Below are positions 38,411 through 49,300 of a DNA stretch of 64,000 nt, piece by piece. The position numbers were made by a program, and so were the translations under genes. Positions within the stretch are counted from its first letter, which is position 1. Each line of letters opens with the position of its first letter. The notes under the pieces were generated by a model. That model was given only the letters and a program-made list of their open reading frames with translations. It made no database searches and was not told the DNA's origin. Origin of the DNA: Todiramphus chloris collaris (taxonomy: Eukaryota; Chordata; Aves; Coraciiformes; Alcedinidae); assembly GCA_025345505.1 (NCBI GenBank), contig JANVCC010000130.1, forward strand, positions 11,170,736-11,234,735. Reading direction: 5' to 3'.

Positions 38411-38488
38411 ATGCCCCTTTTCGGGAGCACCTTCAGCCCCAAGAAGACCCCCCCCAGGAAATGCGCCTCTCTTTCCAACCTGCACTTG
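38411..38488 (+). CDS. CBY1: CBY1 coding exon 1
   Basis: 26 codons, MPLFGSTFSPKKTPPRKC then ASLSNLHL, ending at donor TTG|gtgagt. Confidence 0.95.
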
Positions 38489-41011
38489 GTGAGTCCCTTG
38501 CCTGCGGGACTGCGAGCTCGGTGACCAGGGGTGGGTGGCTCCTGCTGCCAGCACCATGACCCTTACTAGAGCTCCCAACCGCGACTCTTCCCTCTGGCAA
38601 TGCAGCATCGTTTCAGATCACTGGTAAACAGATAGGAAGGTAGAAATAGAATAGCTCAGGGTTGGATCATCACCCCATCGGCAGTCCAGAACTTTCACCT
38701 AGAACTTCTCACCAATGGTGTTTGAGCCCAGGGAGATGACTATATGTTTGGTCATAGAGAGAAAGTGCAGGAGCAACAGTGAGAGGAGCCAGTCCTCTCC
38801 AGCAGCAGTATATGACCAAAGTAGGATTTCAGGCTCCAGGGCCAGTCAGACTGGCAGCTTCCATTGGAATGCCAGTTACCAAGAAATGGCAGACCCAGGA
38901 GTGGCTTTGGATTTCTCTTAAACACTTGAGTGTGATCTTGTCCCTGCAGCTGGATAGATCGACCCGTGAGATTGAGCTGGGCCTGGAGTATGGCACACCC
39001 ACCATGAACCTCACTGGCCAGAGCCTGAAGTTTGAAAATGGCCAGTGGGTGGCAGGTAGAGTGCAGCTCAGCGTGCTTTGATCTGAAATAGCCACGGTTG
39101 TCTGACAATACATATTTTGACCTCTTTCTTTCCTTCCAGAATCAGGAAGCTTCACGGGAGATCGCAGGGAAATGCAATGCTTGCGCAAACGCAACCAGCA
39201 GCTAGAGGAAGAAAACAACCTCCTTCGGCTGAAAGTGGATATTCTGCTGGACATGGTGAGTCTTTTCTCATCTGCCACCTCTCCGTAGCAGCAGAACTAC
39301 TCACATGAAGGGTGCTGGGAACAGCAAAGGAGTCCATTTTTTGCAGTATCACACTCCTCCTGCTTTACCCGGCTTCGCAAGACGACGGTAATGGCAAAGT
39401 GACTGTGGGTGTAAAGTCTGATCTCCTCTGCGAAAAGAGGGGAAGAGTCCCTCCACAGCAGAGCTTGACTTAGGGGAACACTGTGGCTGGAATACAGAGG
39501 AGCCCCTGCAAGAGACACATCTCCTCCGCTTTCTGCATGGAGTACAGAGGTTTTCTTGCCCCCCTGGCCTCTGCCCTAAGTGTGAAACTGAGTTACAGCC
39601 ACCCTTTCTGTTGCAAAAGGTTAAAGCTTCCATCTACTGTGACATCTATTCTGTTTCTCATGCTATGGATTAGAGAATTCCCAAGCTCTAAATAAGCCAA
39701 ATTTCAACCCTACCCAGAGTTCACAGCTTACACGCTTAAAATCTGGAGACATTTTCAGTGAAACAGAAAACATGCGTATTCCTAGTCTGTTAAGTGTCTT
39801 TCTTGGGTTTTATTTCTCTCTTTTTGTGATACTCCTTTCTGTTGTTATTATTGTTAAATGATGTTAATAATAACAATAATAAAAAATGTAGTAATAGGCA
39901 GGGCCCCCTAGTACTGGTCATAGGATTCTCCACTCACTTCCTCTAAAAATGGATTAGAATTCCTTTCCATAGGATTAAGAGTAAAACTGGCCCTTCTGCT
40001 TTGTCTGGGAGACTGTCTGCCAGAGACTGGAGCAGCAATTCTCCTGGAAGAACCCTCATTTGTGATTGTTTTTCCTTGCAACTCACTCATGCATCTGGGA
40101 TTGAGGTCAGTTTTCCATCCCGCTCCATCATGTCCTCCTCAGGACTCTGCAGGTAAAACTGCAGGTACCCCACAGCGTGCACTGTCAATATTCTCTCTCT
40201 TGAGCAGAGGAGTAAGTGTCTCCTAATAGCTGAGACACTGGTCCGTACAGGTGGGGGCTGGAACTTGCCCTTGAATCGTTGGAACTCTGGGGACAGTTTC
40301 TGAACTGGTATGTCTGGCAATTTCTCCACAGCCATGAGATGATAAGAAAAGTTTAGTACATAAAATAAATTATAATAATAACAATACTATATCATCATAA
40401 TAATAGTAATGAAAAGAAGTATAACGAGAGAGAGAAATAAAACCCTGGAAAAGACAAGTGATTCAGTGCAGTTGCTCACCATGCCCTGACCGATGCCCGA
40501 GCAGCAATCTGCCCCTGCCAGCCAGCTCTCCCCAGTTTATACATGGGCCATGACATTCTGTGGTATGGAGCATCCCTTTGGCTGGCTGGGGCCAGCTCTC
40601 CTGGCCATGCTCCCTGCCAGCTTCTTGTGCAGCTCCTCTCTAGCAGAGCATGGGAAACTGAAAAGTCCGTGTCTTAGGACAAGCACTACTTAGCAACAAC
40701 TAAACCATCAGCATGTTACCAACATTATTCTCACACTAAATCCAAAACACAGCACTGTAACAGCTACTAGGAAGAAACTTGACTCCATCCCAGCTGAAAC
40801 CAGGACATGTGTACTGCCATCTGTGTCCAAGGAATGCAGCAGGTAGTGAGGTTGCAGACTGGCCATTTGCCCTGCAGCTGTAACAGAGTGGAGATGGAAG
40901 TAGCTCACTCTTGTTCACTATGCATTGCAGCTCTCGGAGACCACGGCCGAATCCCACTTGATGGAGAGGGAGCTGGAGGAACTGAAGAACCACAGCCGGA
41001 GGAGGAAGTGA
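38411..41011 (+). CDS. CBY1: CBY1 (Chibby), complete, 4 coding exons
   Basis: Chibby is a small coiled-coil protein that binds beta-catenin, dampens Wnt signalling, and acts at the distal appendages of the mother centriole in ciliogenesis. Coding exons: 38411-38488, 38950-39055, 39140-39255 and 40931-41011. Together they encode 126 residues, the human length. The N-terminus MPLFGSTFSPKKTPPRK is followed by CASLSNLH, which keeps Ser20, the AKT/14-3-3 site in mammals, but has Cys at position 18 where human has Ser. Residues from about 73 form the coiled coil (LRKRNQQLEEENNLLRLK). The C-terminal KNHSRRRK is a basic NLS-like tail. All introns are GT-AG. Confidence 0.97.
38950..39055 (+). CDS. CBY1: CBY1 coding exon 2
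   Basis: It encodes LDRSTREIELGLEYGTPT, then MNLTGQSLKFENGQWVA. Acceptor ccctgcag, donor G|gtagag. Confidence 0.96.
39140..39255 (+). CDS. CBY1: CBY1 coding exon 3
   Basis: It encodes the heptad-rich coiled coil, QQLEEENNLLRLKVDILLDM at its end. Acceptor ttccttccag, donor gtgagt. Confidence 0.96.
39908..40090 (-). CDS. Unidentified antisense ORF B overlapping ORF A by ATGA (60 codons, tentative)
   Basis: Its ATG (40090-40088) overlaps the TGA of ORF A. It reads MSELQGKTITNEGSSRRIA, later RQSPRQSRRASFTLNPMER, ending YDQY and TAG. The Ser/Arg-rich middle resembles a phosphorylated linker. No family recognised. Confidence 0.2.
   Translation of the reverse strand: MSELQGKTITNEGSSRRIAAPVSGRQSPRQSRRASFTLNPMERNSNPFLEEVSGESYDQY
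40087..40335 (-). CDS. Unidentified antisense ORF A in CBY1 intron 3 (82 codons, tentative)
   Basis: It starts at a true ATG (40335-40333): MAVEKLPDIPVQKLSPEFQR, then FKGKFQPPPVRTSVSAIRR, ending SIPDA and TGA. The composition is protein-like and not low complexity. Upstream on the minus strand lies a TACTAAAC branch-like motif and a pyrimidine tract, so it may instead be an internal exon. The TGA is followed at once by gtgagt, a donor consensus. I do not recognise the sequence. Chance is possible. Confidence 0.25.
   Translation of the reverse strand: MAVEKLPDIPVQKLSPEFQRFKGKFQPPPVRTSVSAIRRHLLLCSRERILTVHAVGYLQFYLQSPEEDMMERDGKLTSIPDA
40931..41011 (+). CDS. CBY1: CBY1 coding exon 4 and stop
   Basis: It encodes LSETTAESHLMERELEELK, then NHSRRRK and TGA. 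Acceptor gcattgcag. Confidence 0.96.
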   Translation, partial: LSETTAESHLMERELEELKNHSRRRK

Positions 41012-41469
41012 AGCAGACGAGGCAGCTGGGTCTTAGCCTTGGCTGCCCCTGTGCCTGGGAGACGGACCAGCTCGGCCCACTGAGCCGTGTTGGTACTGTC
41101 TGTAGGTACTTCCTTCCATGGTACCATAACAAGATACCTCCAGTGCTGTGTGGTGCTGTAGATACCGTGGCACCCCAGCAAGTCCCACTGGACCGCTGTT
41201 TGTTAACACATTTTTTCACCAAGCACTTTACCTCCCCGTGGCCCAGTAGTAGGTACCGTCTTCCCTAAGGCAGCCTGACAACAGGCAGGGAAGAAGTTAC
41301 ACCTCCGTGGGGTTCCTGTGCTTAGAAACGCAGGGAGACTGTGGGGTGTCCTGTCCTGTCCCCCAGTCTGCCCTCCCAGGGCAGCCTGTGGGGTTGTCAG
41401 AGCTTCACTGCTTGCTGGTGGCGAGCAGGCTGCTGGAGTCGCTTGTTCTCACGGGCTTTGCCTACCTTA

Positions 41470-41475
41470 TATAAA
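41470..41475 (+). terminator. CBY1: Possible CBY1 poly(A) signal (TATAAA variant)
   Basis: No AATAAA occurs between the CBY1 stop and the TOMM22 CpG island. This TATAAA is the nearest variant hexamer, about 460 nt after the stop and 270 nt before the TOMM22 ATG. Confidence 0.3.
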
Positions 41476-41739
41476 AAGTTACATTTAAAACCAGATTCTA
41501 CGGGTGTTTGTTAGGCAAAGGGCCGTGCTGCGAGATGGGGTTGCTGGGGGGGATCCGGGACCGGCGGGCGGACCGCGGCAGCCCCACGGAGGGAGATGCC
41601 CGGCGCTCCTCCCGGCCGCCAGGGGCCGCGGTCTCCCTCCGAGCCATTGCAGCGGGAGCACTGCCCCGCTTCCGGCGGCCCTGCGCCCGCTGTTCCGCTT
41701 CCTGTGGCTCGCCTCCCTCTCCGTCCCTGTCCGGTGGTG

Positions 41740-41853
41740 ATGGCTGCCGCTGCGTCCCTGTCTCCGGAGGAGCTGCTGCCCAAGGGCAGCTCGGGCAAGG
41801 CCGAGGAGCTGGAGGACGAGCTGGAGGAGGAGGACGACGACGACGACGAGGAG
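41740..41853 (+). CDS. TOMM22: TOMM22 exon 1
   Basis: 38 codons: MAAAASLSPEELLPKGSSG, then the acidic run. Donor GAG|gtagcg. Confidence 0.94.
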
Positions 41854-43019
41854 GTAGCGGGCGGGGGGCGGACGGGCGGGCCGGGGCGAGACGGGCGAGG
41901 TGACCCCGGCGGGCGCGCTGGGCCAGGGCGAGCCTGACGTGGTGCCTGCCGCCCGTAGCTGGACGAGACCCTGGCGGAGCGGCTGTGGGGGCTGACGGAG
42001 ATGTTCCCCGAGAGCGTCCGGTCGGCGGCCGAAGCCACCTTCGACCTGTCGCTGACGGTGGCGCAGAAGATGTACAGGTGAGGAAGCGCCGGGCCGGGCC
42101 GGGCCGGGCGGGGTTCTCTCGGGAGTGGTCTGCCCCGTGGGGGCGGGGCGACTCCGCCGGCCCCCGCTGCAGCTGTGGCCGCTGGTAGCGCAGTGTGGGG
42201 CGGGCAGGGAGCTGCAGGGCCGCGGCCGTTGTTGCTTGGTGGTGTGGGCAAAGCTAGGTGGTGAGGGGAAGATGTCCCTGCGGGGTCGAGGATGGAACCA
42301 GGAGAAGGCTTTTGTCAGAGGAATGGAAAGGAAACATAGCAGGAGCCTGGCATCCGTAAGTAGGTAAGGAACTGATTCTTACTACTCCTGTGCTTTCTCC
42401 TTCCTAGATTCTCCCGGGCAGCTCTGTGGATTGGGACCACCTCCTTCATGATTCTTGTTCTTCCTGTCGTCTTTGAAACTGAAAAACTGCAGATGGAGCA
42501 ACAGCAGCAGCTGCAGCAGCGACAGGTGAGGTGGGAACCCCACAGCCCTCTCTCCTGACCCTTCACAGTTGGCTCAGAGTGCCAGCACCTCCTCCCAGTT
42601 ACAGTTCATTATGCATTGAGGCCTCCTTTATCTCACCAGCCACCCTGGTTTGGATGTTCTAATGGTATGATCTTGCCCATCCCCAGTAACGGGCTGGCAG
42701 CAAACTCTTGTCAAGCACAACCCCAGCATTCACTGAACCAAAATACATGGTGGGGACTGCACACAGGCCTAACACAGCAACACCCGAACCCTTGCCCTGT
42801 TTGCGCATGTAGTCTAACATGGTTGTCAGAACAGGGGAGGAACCAAGTACCTTCGGCACCCTGCCAAGTAGCCGCAGGAGGGCAGGGCAGCGTGTGGCAG
42901 CCATCCTGTCCTCGCAGCCCCTCAACTCACCGTTTTCCTTCCAGATCCTCCTCGGACCCAACACAGGGCTCTCAGGGGGAATGCCAGGGGCCCTGCCTCC
43001 GCTGTCTGGAAAAATCTAA
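41740..43019 (+). CDS. TOMM22: TOMM22, mitochondrial outer-membrane import receptor (complete, 4 exons)
   Basis: TOMM22 is the central receptor and organiser of the TOM complex, passing preproteins from TOM20 to the TOM40 pore. Exons: 41740-41853, 41959-42077, 42408-42525 and 42945-43019. They encode 141 residues (human 142). The cytosolic N-terminus is strongly acidic (ELEDELEEEDDDDDEELDE), as needed to bind presequences. A conserved WGLTEMFPESVRSAAEATFD block follows, then a single membrane anchor (WIGTTSFMILVLPVVF), then the intermembrane-space tail rich in Gln and ending GALPPLSGKI. Introns are short and GT-AG. The start ATGGCTGCC is in frame with the human MAAA start. Confidence 0.97.
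41959..42077 (+). CDS. TOMM22: TOMM22 exon 2
   Basis: It opens LDETLAERLWGLTEMFPES and ends VAQKMY(R). Acceptor gcccgtag, donor AG|gtgagg. Confidence 0.95.
42408..42525 (+). CDS. TOMM22: TOMM22 exon 3 (membrane anchor)
   Basis: It encodes FSRAALWIGTTSFMILVLPV, then VFETEKLQMEQQQQLQQRQ. Acceptor ccttcctag, donor gtgagg. Confidence 0.96.
42945..43019 (+). CDS. TOMM22: TOMM22 exon 4 and stop
   Basis: It opens ILLGPNTGLSGGMPGALPP and ends LSGKI and TAA. Acceptor ttccttccag. Confidence 0.96.
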   Translation: MLLGPNTGLSGGMPGALPPLSGKI

Positions 43020-43660
43020 TTTGTGGAGCTGTGTTGGATTTGCATCATGTGGGAAGACCTTGAGATTATGGTATATTGAACTGTTGATTTGTTGGGTCAG
43101 GGCATTTTTTTTTCCTGTTTGTTTTTATTTTTGTTTCTCCTTCGGGACATTGACCTGTTCATAGCGAGGGGGGAAGCCCCCTCTCTGGACCTGATGACAG
43201 CTCCTGTCTGCATTCTTCCCCATAGAAGTCATGAGTCTCCTTTTATTGAGTCAGTACACTATAACCAGTTACAGACTGGAAGAGGGAGAGTTCCTTTTCC
43301 AGCCTCCTTGCCCCACACAAAACCACCCTGGGGCCCAGGTCAGGCCTCGAAAGGCAGCAGTCAAACAAAACCGATCCTTTCCTGCCTGACTTGGAGCCAA
43401 AGGACACCAGTGCCAGAAGGAAGAGTGACTTTCCTGGCCAAGCGAAGGCAGAAGGGCTGTGGGTGGCTGTACCCACGGAAAACTCCCTGTGAAGATGCAT
43501 CTGCAAAAATATTTTCACTGCAATTTCACGCATGTGTGTGTGCATAAGAACCAAGGGAGCAGCTGGCTAGGTTCAGGATGATCCCCCCCCACGCTGCTCC
43601 TCTGCCTCAGAAAGTAGAACTTCGGATATCAGCTGCATATGTCTTTTGTATCAAATATTA

Positions 43661-43666
43661 AATAAA
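43661..43666 (+). terminator. TOMM22: TOMM22 poly(A) signal AATAAA
   Basis: Canonical hexamer in tcaaatattaaataaatcc, 640 nt after the stop. A TG-rich stretch (gcagtgtgtttt) follows about 10 nt downstream. Confidence 0.7.
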
Positions 43667-43919
43667 TCCAACCTGAGCAGTGTGTTTTAATAGATGTCTT
43701 TGAAGGAGGCTAAGTTCTTTCAGAGCTGCCGAGGGCACTGCATGTAGAGACCCACACGTGGCAGTAGGGGAAGGGATGGACAACCCTTCAGATAGCAGAG
43801 AAAGCCTTGCATGGCTTGAGGGAGTTCTCAGAGGTGACTCTACCTCATCACCAGTGACGGACTTTCAAGGTTATTAACTCAGAGATGGCGGGCAGTTTTA
43901 TAACCAAAGAAAAACAAAA

Positions 43920-43925
43920 TTTATT
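43920..43925 (-). terminator. JOSD1: Likely distal JOSD1 poly(A) signal
   Basis: TTTATT on plus reads AATAAA on minus. It is about 2.3 kb downstream of the JOSD1 stop and 255 bp from the convergent TOMM22 signal. A second AATAAA at 44391-44386 is a possible proximal site. Confidence 0.5.
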
Positions 43926-46260
43926 TTACCTTTTTATACTTTGTTACAGAACAATTCAATTGAACATACATAAGTGATAGGACGTTTATATGGAAACATT
44001 TTTTTTCCATTTTTAATATTTGGTTAAACAAAATAACATCTCTGTAAACAAACCCGAGATGAGGCTCTAACAAAACCAAACAAGCAAGAAAACAAAACAC
44101 AGGCTTCCTCATTACCAAGGGAGGGGACAGGACCCACCCTCTCGGGTCTCACCTCCCGCCGGGGTGTGATCAAACACTTTCCCTTTACCTGAGCAGCTGG
44201 ATCACACCACCTTTCCCCCCACCTACCCAGTAAAGGAGCTGACATACAAGGAGAGGAAAATAGCCCCAAAATATTTTAAAACATCTTTGCATATTGTGCA
44301 CTGATCTGTTGGCTTGCAGTTTCCATGCAAATGGGGTTTCTCCAAAGTGCGACTTCAATCAGCATAAAAAGCGTTGCTGTTGAGATTTATTCCCCTCCCC
44401 GCCCCCCCCCCCCCCCCTTGAAGAAATGGCTTCAAGTCAGGAGCAGAATGTGCAGGCTGCGCATCCTGCCTGTAAAGTGTTTAAAAACTGCCAGCTGGTA
44501 TCAGTCATTGACTGGAATGTGTTACGAAATAGGACTTCTTAGAGAAACACTGGGTCTTTAAAAGGGACGAGCAATTTGACTGTGCGAGGCTGTGCTCAAG
44601 ACTGCAAAAGGGTGTTTGCCAGGTGTCCAGGGGTCAGTGAACAGCATCATCCCGACATCACGTGGCCTCTGTTCTCCGTTAGGAAGGTGTGATTTCGGTG
44701 GTGTCTCAGCTTCGAGCACCCGATCATGCGTTTTCAGAGCCCTCGAGAGAAAAGTAACTGAGAAAAGCTAGTTACAACCCCTCCTTTCACAAGTGCAAAC
44801 ACCAGTAATGAGACTCCTGCATGGTGGAGCGAGATCCTTCAAGCTACATCATGTCCCAGAGATTGCTGTTTAATCAAGATGTCCCATGTGTAAAGGCGGG
44901 AAGCAAACGGCAGCTTAGCCAGGAAGTGCTAAACACAACAAAGTCTGTTCCAAATTCAGCATTTCCTCCTGCTGTAGAAGGTGTGACTGAGCTACAGCTC
45001 AACCAGGTGACTGGGAAACAGCTGGTGGAGATTTCCCTTGGTGTCTCCATGTCTACAGTCACTCTTCCCTGCGGGTGGCAGAGGAGGAAAAAGTGATTTG
45101 TTCATTAACGGAATGTTTGTCGACCAACACTGAAAGAAGAGGTTGGTTCAACTACCAGGGCAGGGTCTCTCAACACCCAAAGGTTCTGGGGGACCCTCTG
45201 CATCTGCCCCACTGTTGGCTAGTAACTATAAAATGGGCAAGAACTGACTGTTACAAAGGTTTCCTTCCTCAGGTAATTTTTTCATTGCGAACTTTACCTC
45301 TTCCTGGGACATTCTGCATGACACTTGTGACTGCGGGCTAGACTTCTGGAAAGAGGAAAATAAAAGGGAATTAATTCCTCTCAAAACCTCTCTCTGAGCA
45401 GCCCCTAAGCCACTGGGTGACCATGCAGAAAAACAAAACAGATGTTGAAAAAAACAAAAACAAGCCAAAACAAACCCCAACATAGCACAAAGAAACCCAA
45501 GCAGGCTACAGCCTCTCTCCAGTCCAGAAACTCAACACTCCTTCATTAGCCTGTACTTGCCGTTTCCACGTTGCCTTCACCAGCCACATGCTGCCAAACA
45601 CGCACTCAGCAAGAACACAAATCCCTGGAGATGCTGGGGAAGAATCCTCTAGCTACCTGAAGAATTTCTTGAAAGATGACACTGTTTTTATTATTGTTTT
45701 CCAATTCCTGGCACACACCAGCCCTAAGAAACAGAGGGTCATGCTGAGCACTGTACCACACCTAGTGTTTGAGAGTGTCCTGAGAGACTCTGAGGAATTG
45801 CGAACATCTTCACGACAACTTGTTTTGGAGGGAGAGACTTGTCAAGAGGCAGCAGTGTGCTTGGCCCCTGCTCCTTCCCAGCAAGCCCCAGAGGGAGCTG
45901 CATCCCACCACAGGCAGCCTTCAATCACGTGGAGAAAGGGAGGCCGGGGGCTTCCAGACAGCCTGGCCCCAAAGCCCAGTTTTGAGGCACAATGCCTTCA
46001 GGCTAACCAAAGGGCAAGCAGCTCATCTGCCTTTGTGAATAAAGTGATTGGCTTGCAGTTTCCTCCACTCTGCACTCAGTTCTTCCCCACCCACCACCCC
46101 CATGCCCTATGCCATTGCCCTATTGCACCAAGGAAGGAAGAGAAGAGCTTAACAAAGGAAATTCCAGATGAGAAGAGTTGGGGCACCCATTATCCAGGTT
46201 TCACGGTGTTGGGAGTTCAGTAAAGGGGAAGAGCTGTAGTGGGAGGACAGTCAGGCCAGG
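43926..46260 (-). other. JOSD1: JOSD1 3' UTR (inferred)
   Basis: A single block from the stop codon to the distal poly(A) signal. It includes a C16 run on the plus strand (44402-44417; a G16 run in the mRNA) next to a proximal AATAAA. A 211-codon plus-strand ORF (45588-46223) lies antisense within it and has no recognisable domain. Confidence 0.5.
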
Positions 46261-46360
46261 TCACACATCAGCTCTCCAGCTCTGATGTGCTTCCACATCC
46301 TCTGGCACCACCAGCAGGAGTTCACAGTTCTTTCCTCTCAGCTGGTGTTTCAAAAATTTC
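46261..46360 (-). CDS. JOSD1: JOSD1 coding exon 4 and stop
   Basis: It opens [18 protein letters not shown] and ends [14 protein letters not shown] and TGA. The acceptor ttataatag is pyrimidine-poor. Confidence 0.95.
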
Positions 46361-49300
46361 CTATTATAAAGAGAAACAGAAGTAAGTGTTACCGAATGTA
46401 GAACTTTGTCATTTTCTACAACTAACTTTGCAACTATGCAAACATGACAATGGGGAGAAAGCCCTACATATTGTCTTCAGTTATCTTCTTAAGGAAAAAA
46501 AAAGAACAACAACAAAAACAAACATAAACCAAACTGCAAACAGATACACAACTTGCCCCACTAGATTCAACACAACTCTGCCCAGAAAATTATCACAAAA
46601 TCAGATTAGACATGACCTTAACTTCAGCAGAAAAAAAAGTCTATATAGATGTCACGTTTCAGTTCTCCAAGGTGACAAAATAGAATTAAACCCAAGTTTG
46701 GTTCCTTCAGACCTGCAAGATCAAGAATCCCACCATATTTTAAAATAATTCTAACAAATCTGGAATGCTTGTGTCAAAAACCAACCCCATCATTTAGCTA
46801 TCCTTATTGCAGGTTGTAACAGCAACGTACCACTTGGTCATTTGACATGGTTATGCAGCCTCTTTCTGCCCATAAGGTTTTTCTGATACCAAACTTGGAT
46901 TATCTCCAAGAACTATGAAAGTCAAACCAAGGTTTTCTCTTGACATCTTTAGGTCCAGATTTCCAAATATATATATAGGAAGCCCTTATTTACTGCTGAA
47001 GGACAGCACAAACAAGAGAAAATCCACCAGAAGTTCTGCACAGTAGTTCCCGAACTGTGTTACTTTATCCCAGAAGCTCAGAGAAAGATGGCACTCACTT
47101 TAGCAAGACCTCACTGGCCACAGTAGGCTCTGCAAATCCTGCTCATGTGCAATCCCTACCTCACAGGAAGTCTAATCAAGACAGCAAAGCTGCTAGCTGT
47201 CTTTAGAACAGTCTGGGATGGAAGCTAAACAGCCACTAAGAGCAGGTGAGACTTTACAGGCAATGTAATTACACCGACCATGTCATGTTAAGGTGTAAGA
47301 GGTGAGGGGAGTTAAGCCAGAAGTGCGGCCCAGACTTACACAGGCAAGTGATTCCTAAACAGCAGCTTTCACTGCTGTCAGGAATAAGGCTGCGCTTTTA
47401 TCCTGGAAAGCCTTTTGCTGGGAACATAAGCACAGATTGCTACTAGAGGCAAAGGAATGATGATACTCTCACATTTGAGCAGAGCATGAGGCACATCACA
47501 TCTCTTTGCAGATGCCACCCACTAATACCAGACCTCAGCCTCTACCTTTATCACTAGTGACAGAGCCAGCCACATAAGAGACAAAGTCAAGCTCTCCTGA
47601 GCTCATAGAGATCACTGCTGCTAAAAGCATTTTCCTAGCTCTGTGCAAAAGGGCCATAAATCCAAGTGCAGGCACGAGAACCTTATTACTTTTCAATCTT
47701 TGCTATTAGAAATTGAAACATTCATGGTTGACCTCCAACTGTTTAAGGACAGATTCCCCACCTCCAACAGGGAAATACTTGAGGAGGAACAAAAAGTCCT
47801 ACCTGAGCTCACTTTCACCTCCAATCCACTCAGGCACCTTGAGTTTGGAGTCGAGGTTGTAGTAGGTGCCTCCCACCTCCCGGACGCAGATCCAGTGCTG
47901 TCGCTTGAGAGGAAGCTTCAAGGGACCCCAGCAAAGGCTGGAAGGCAGATTCATGATGAAACCCATCACGTTAGACAGGGCAATGACATTAACATCCCTA
48001 GAAGAGTGCAGAAAACGAGACAGCAGTAAGATAATATTCTGGTACTTTAAATTCATCTCTTTCTTATTTTCTCCAAGCAACAGCCATCTCTATAATTACA
48101 TGACTTCTCAGTACCTGCGCTTGTCCCACCAAACTGCCTCATAGCCTTTGGTTTGAAGAGCTGCCATGATCACGTTCACATCATAGTTTCCATTTCCCAG
48201 CATGCTCTTCTTGTGGGGTGTCACCATGGTGTTGGGAGACAACCTGCAAGCAGAACAGGAAGCTGCTCTAGTGCATGTTTGCCAAACCTACAGTCCACAG
48301 TTGGAAGGAGCTGCTTGCTGTGTAACTTGAAGCTTGTTTTCTATTTTAACACAAAACTTCTGAAAAGGTCCCTTCCAACCCAAACTATTCTATGATTCTA
48401 TTCTGTTCCCCCTTATCACTCAATAAAGGGGTTGAGAGAGATAAATAATGCATTAAGAATAACTTTGATGCACCCTCTAAAGATCCTAGCTTTGAAGTGA
48501 AAGATATCACAAAGCAGCAAGTTCTCCCCCCCTGGTACTTCTGAAGGATGCTTCAGTTATTTTTTCCTCAATTCATGGTTGAATCAAATGCCTGTTCAGC
48601 ATTGAGAACAACAGCCATCATAATTTTAAGAGTTCAACAGTAAACACTAATCTTGGTGACTGGATGAGATAGCAGGAGGCAGGGTATGCTGACTGCAGAA
48701 AAGGTTGTTCTCCCCCACCCCCCACTGGTGAATGAAAGAAGTATTCAGATGCAAGGATGTGAAGATATTTGTGAGCTTTCTAAACCATTGCCTTTGTTAT
48801 ATGATAAAAAAAATAATAAATTGTTGCTGTAGATAACTAACCAGATAACCTTGTTGCAAACAAATCTCTTCAGCTTTAACCCATAGGCTTGCCTCAACAT
48901 CAAGTGCATTACTACAGCATCTAAAAATCCAGAATCACAGTCCATAATGTTACATGCAAAAACAGAAGACAGCTTTGCACAACAGCAGATAATGGATGCA
49001 AGACATAAAACATCTGGCAAAGCCACCAGTTAGTCATTTCTATTGTTTTTGGTGTGTGTCCCCTCCCAAGAAATTTTGTAAGGAGGGTAAACAATGCGGG
49101 AGTGAAGTATTAGGAAGCTGACAAGATAGGCTTCAACAGCTGGAAGAGTGAGCACTGGAGGAAACCTGTGAGCAGAGAACAGCAACGTTATGCGACACCA
49201 AACCAAAGAAAGTCAAGCCTGAGAACAGTTCTGGCGTGATTTGTTCTTTTAGTTGGTAAGGACCTGATTAGCTCTTCTGGCACAAGGTTCAGATATTTCG

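Larger units (their letters stand above)
37380..38560. promoter_or_regulatory. CpG island promoter of CBY1 (bidirectional with FAM227A in mammals)
   Basis: A GC-rich, CpG-dense block upstream of and over the first CBY1 coding exon. In human, CBY1 and FAM227A start head to head here. It contains a perfect RFX X-box at 37720-37733 and no TATA box. The 198-codon minus-strand frame at 37382-37978 is Arg/Ala/Gly-rich and looks like a GC artefact. Confidence 0.75.
39256..40930 (+). other. CBY1: CBY1 intron 3
   Basis: A 1.7-kb intron. It contains AT-rich trinucleotide tracts (about 39842-39890 and 40365-40415) flanking a more complex block, 39908-40335, that carries two overlapping antisense ORFs described separately. 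Confidence 0.7.
41490..42260 (+). promoter_or_regulatory. TOMM22: CpG island promoter of TOMM22
   Basis: CpG-rich DNA covering the TOMM22 start and its first two exons. It begins immediately after the CBY1 3' UTR, so the two genes are packed head to tail. Confidence 0.7.

Noticed and set aside
41511-42251. 246-codon minus-strand ORF opposite TOMM22
   Set aside because: It is the reverse of the acidic GAN-rich TOMM22 exon 1 (giving a poly-Ser run) and flanking CpG-rich DNA.
42616-43164. 182-codon plus-strand ORF over TOMM22 exon 4
   Set aside because: It is in the wrong frame relative to the real exon (42945-43019), which splices exactly to exon 3.
45588-46223. 211-codon plus-strand ORF with a true ATG
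   Set aside because: It lies antisense inside the JOSD1 3' UTR, has no recognisable domain or signal, and shows no plus-strand promoter or splice context. It is long for chance, but unsupported.
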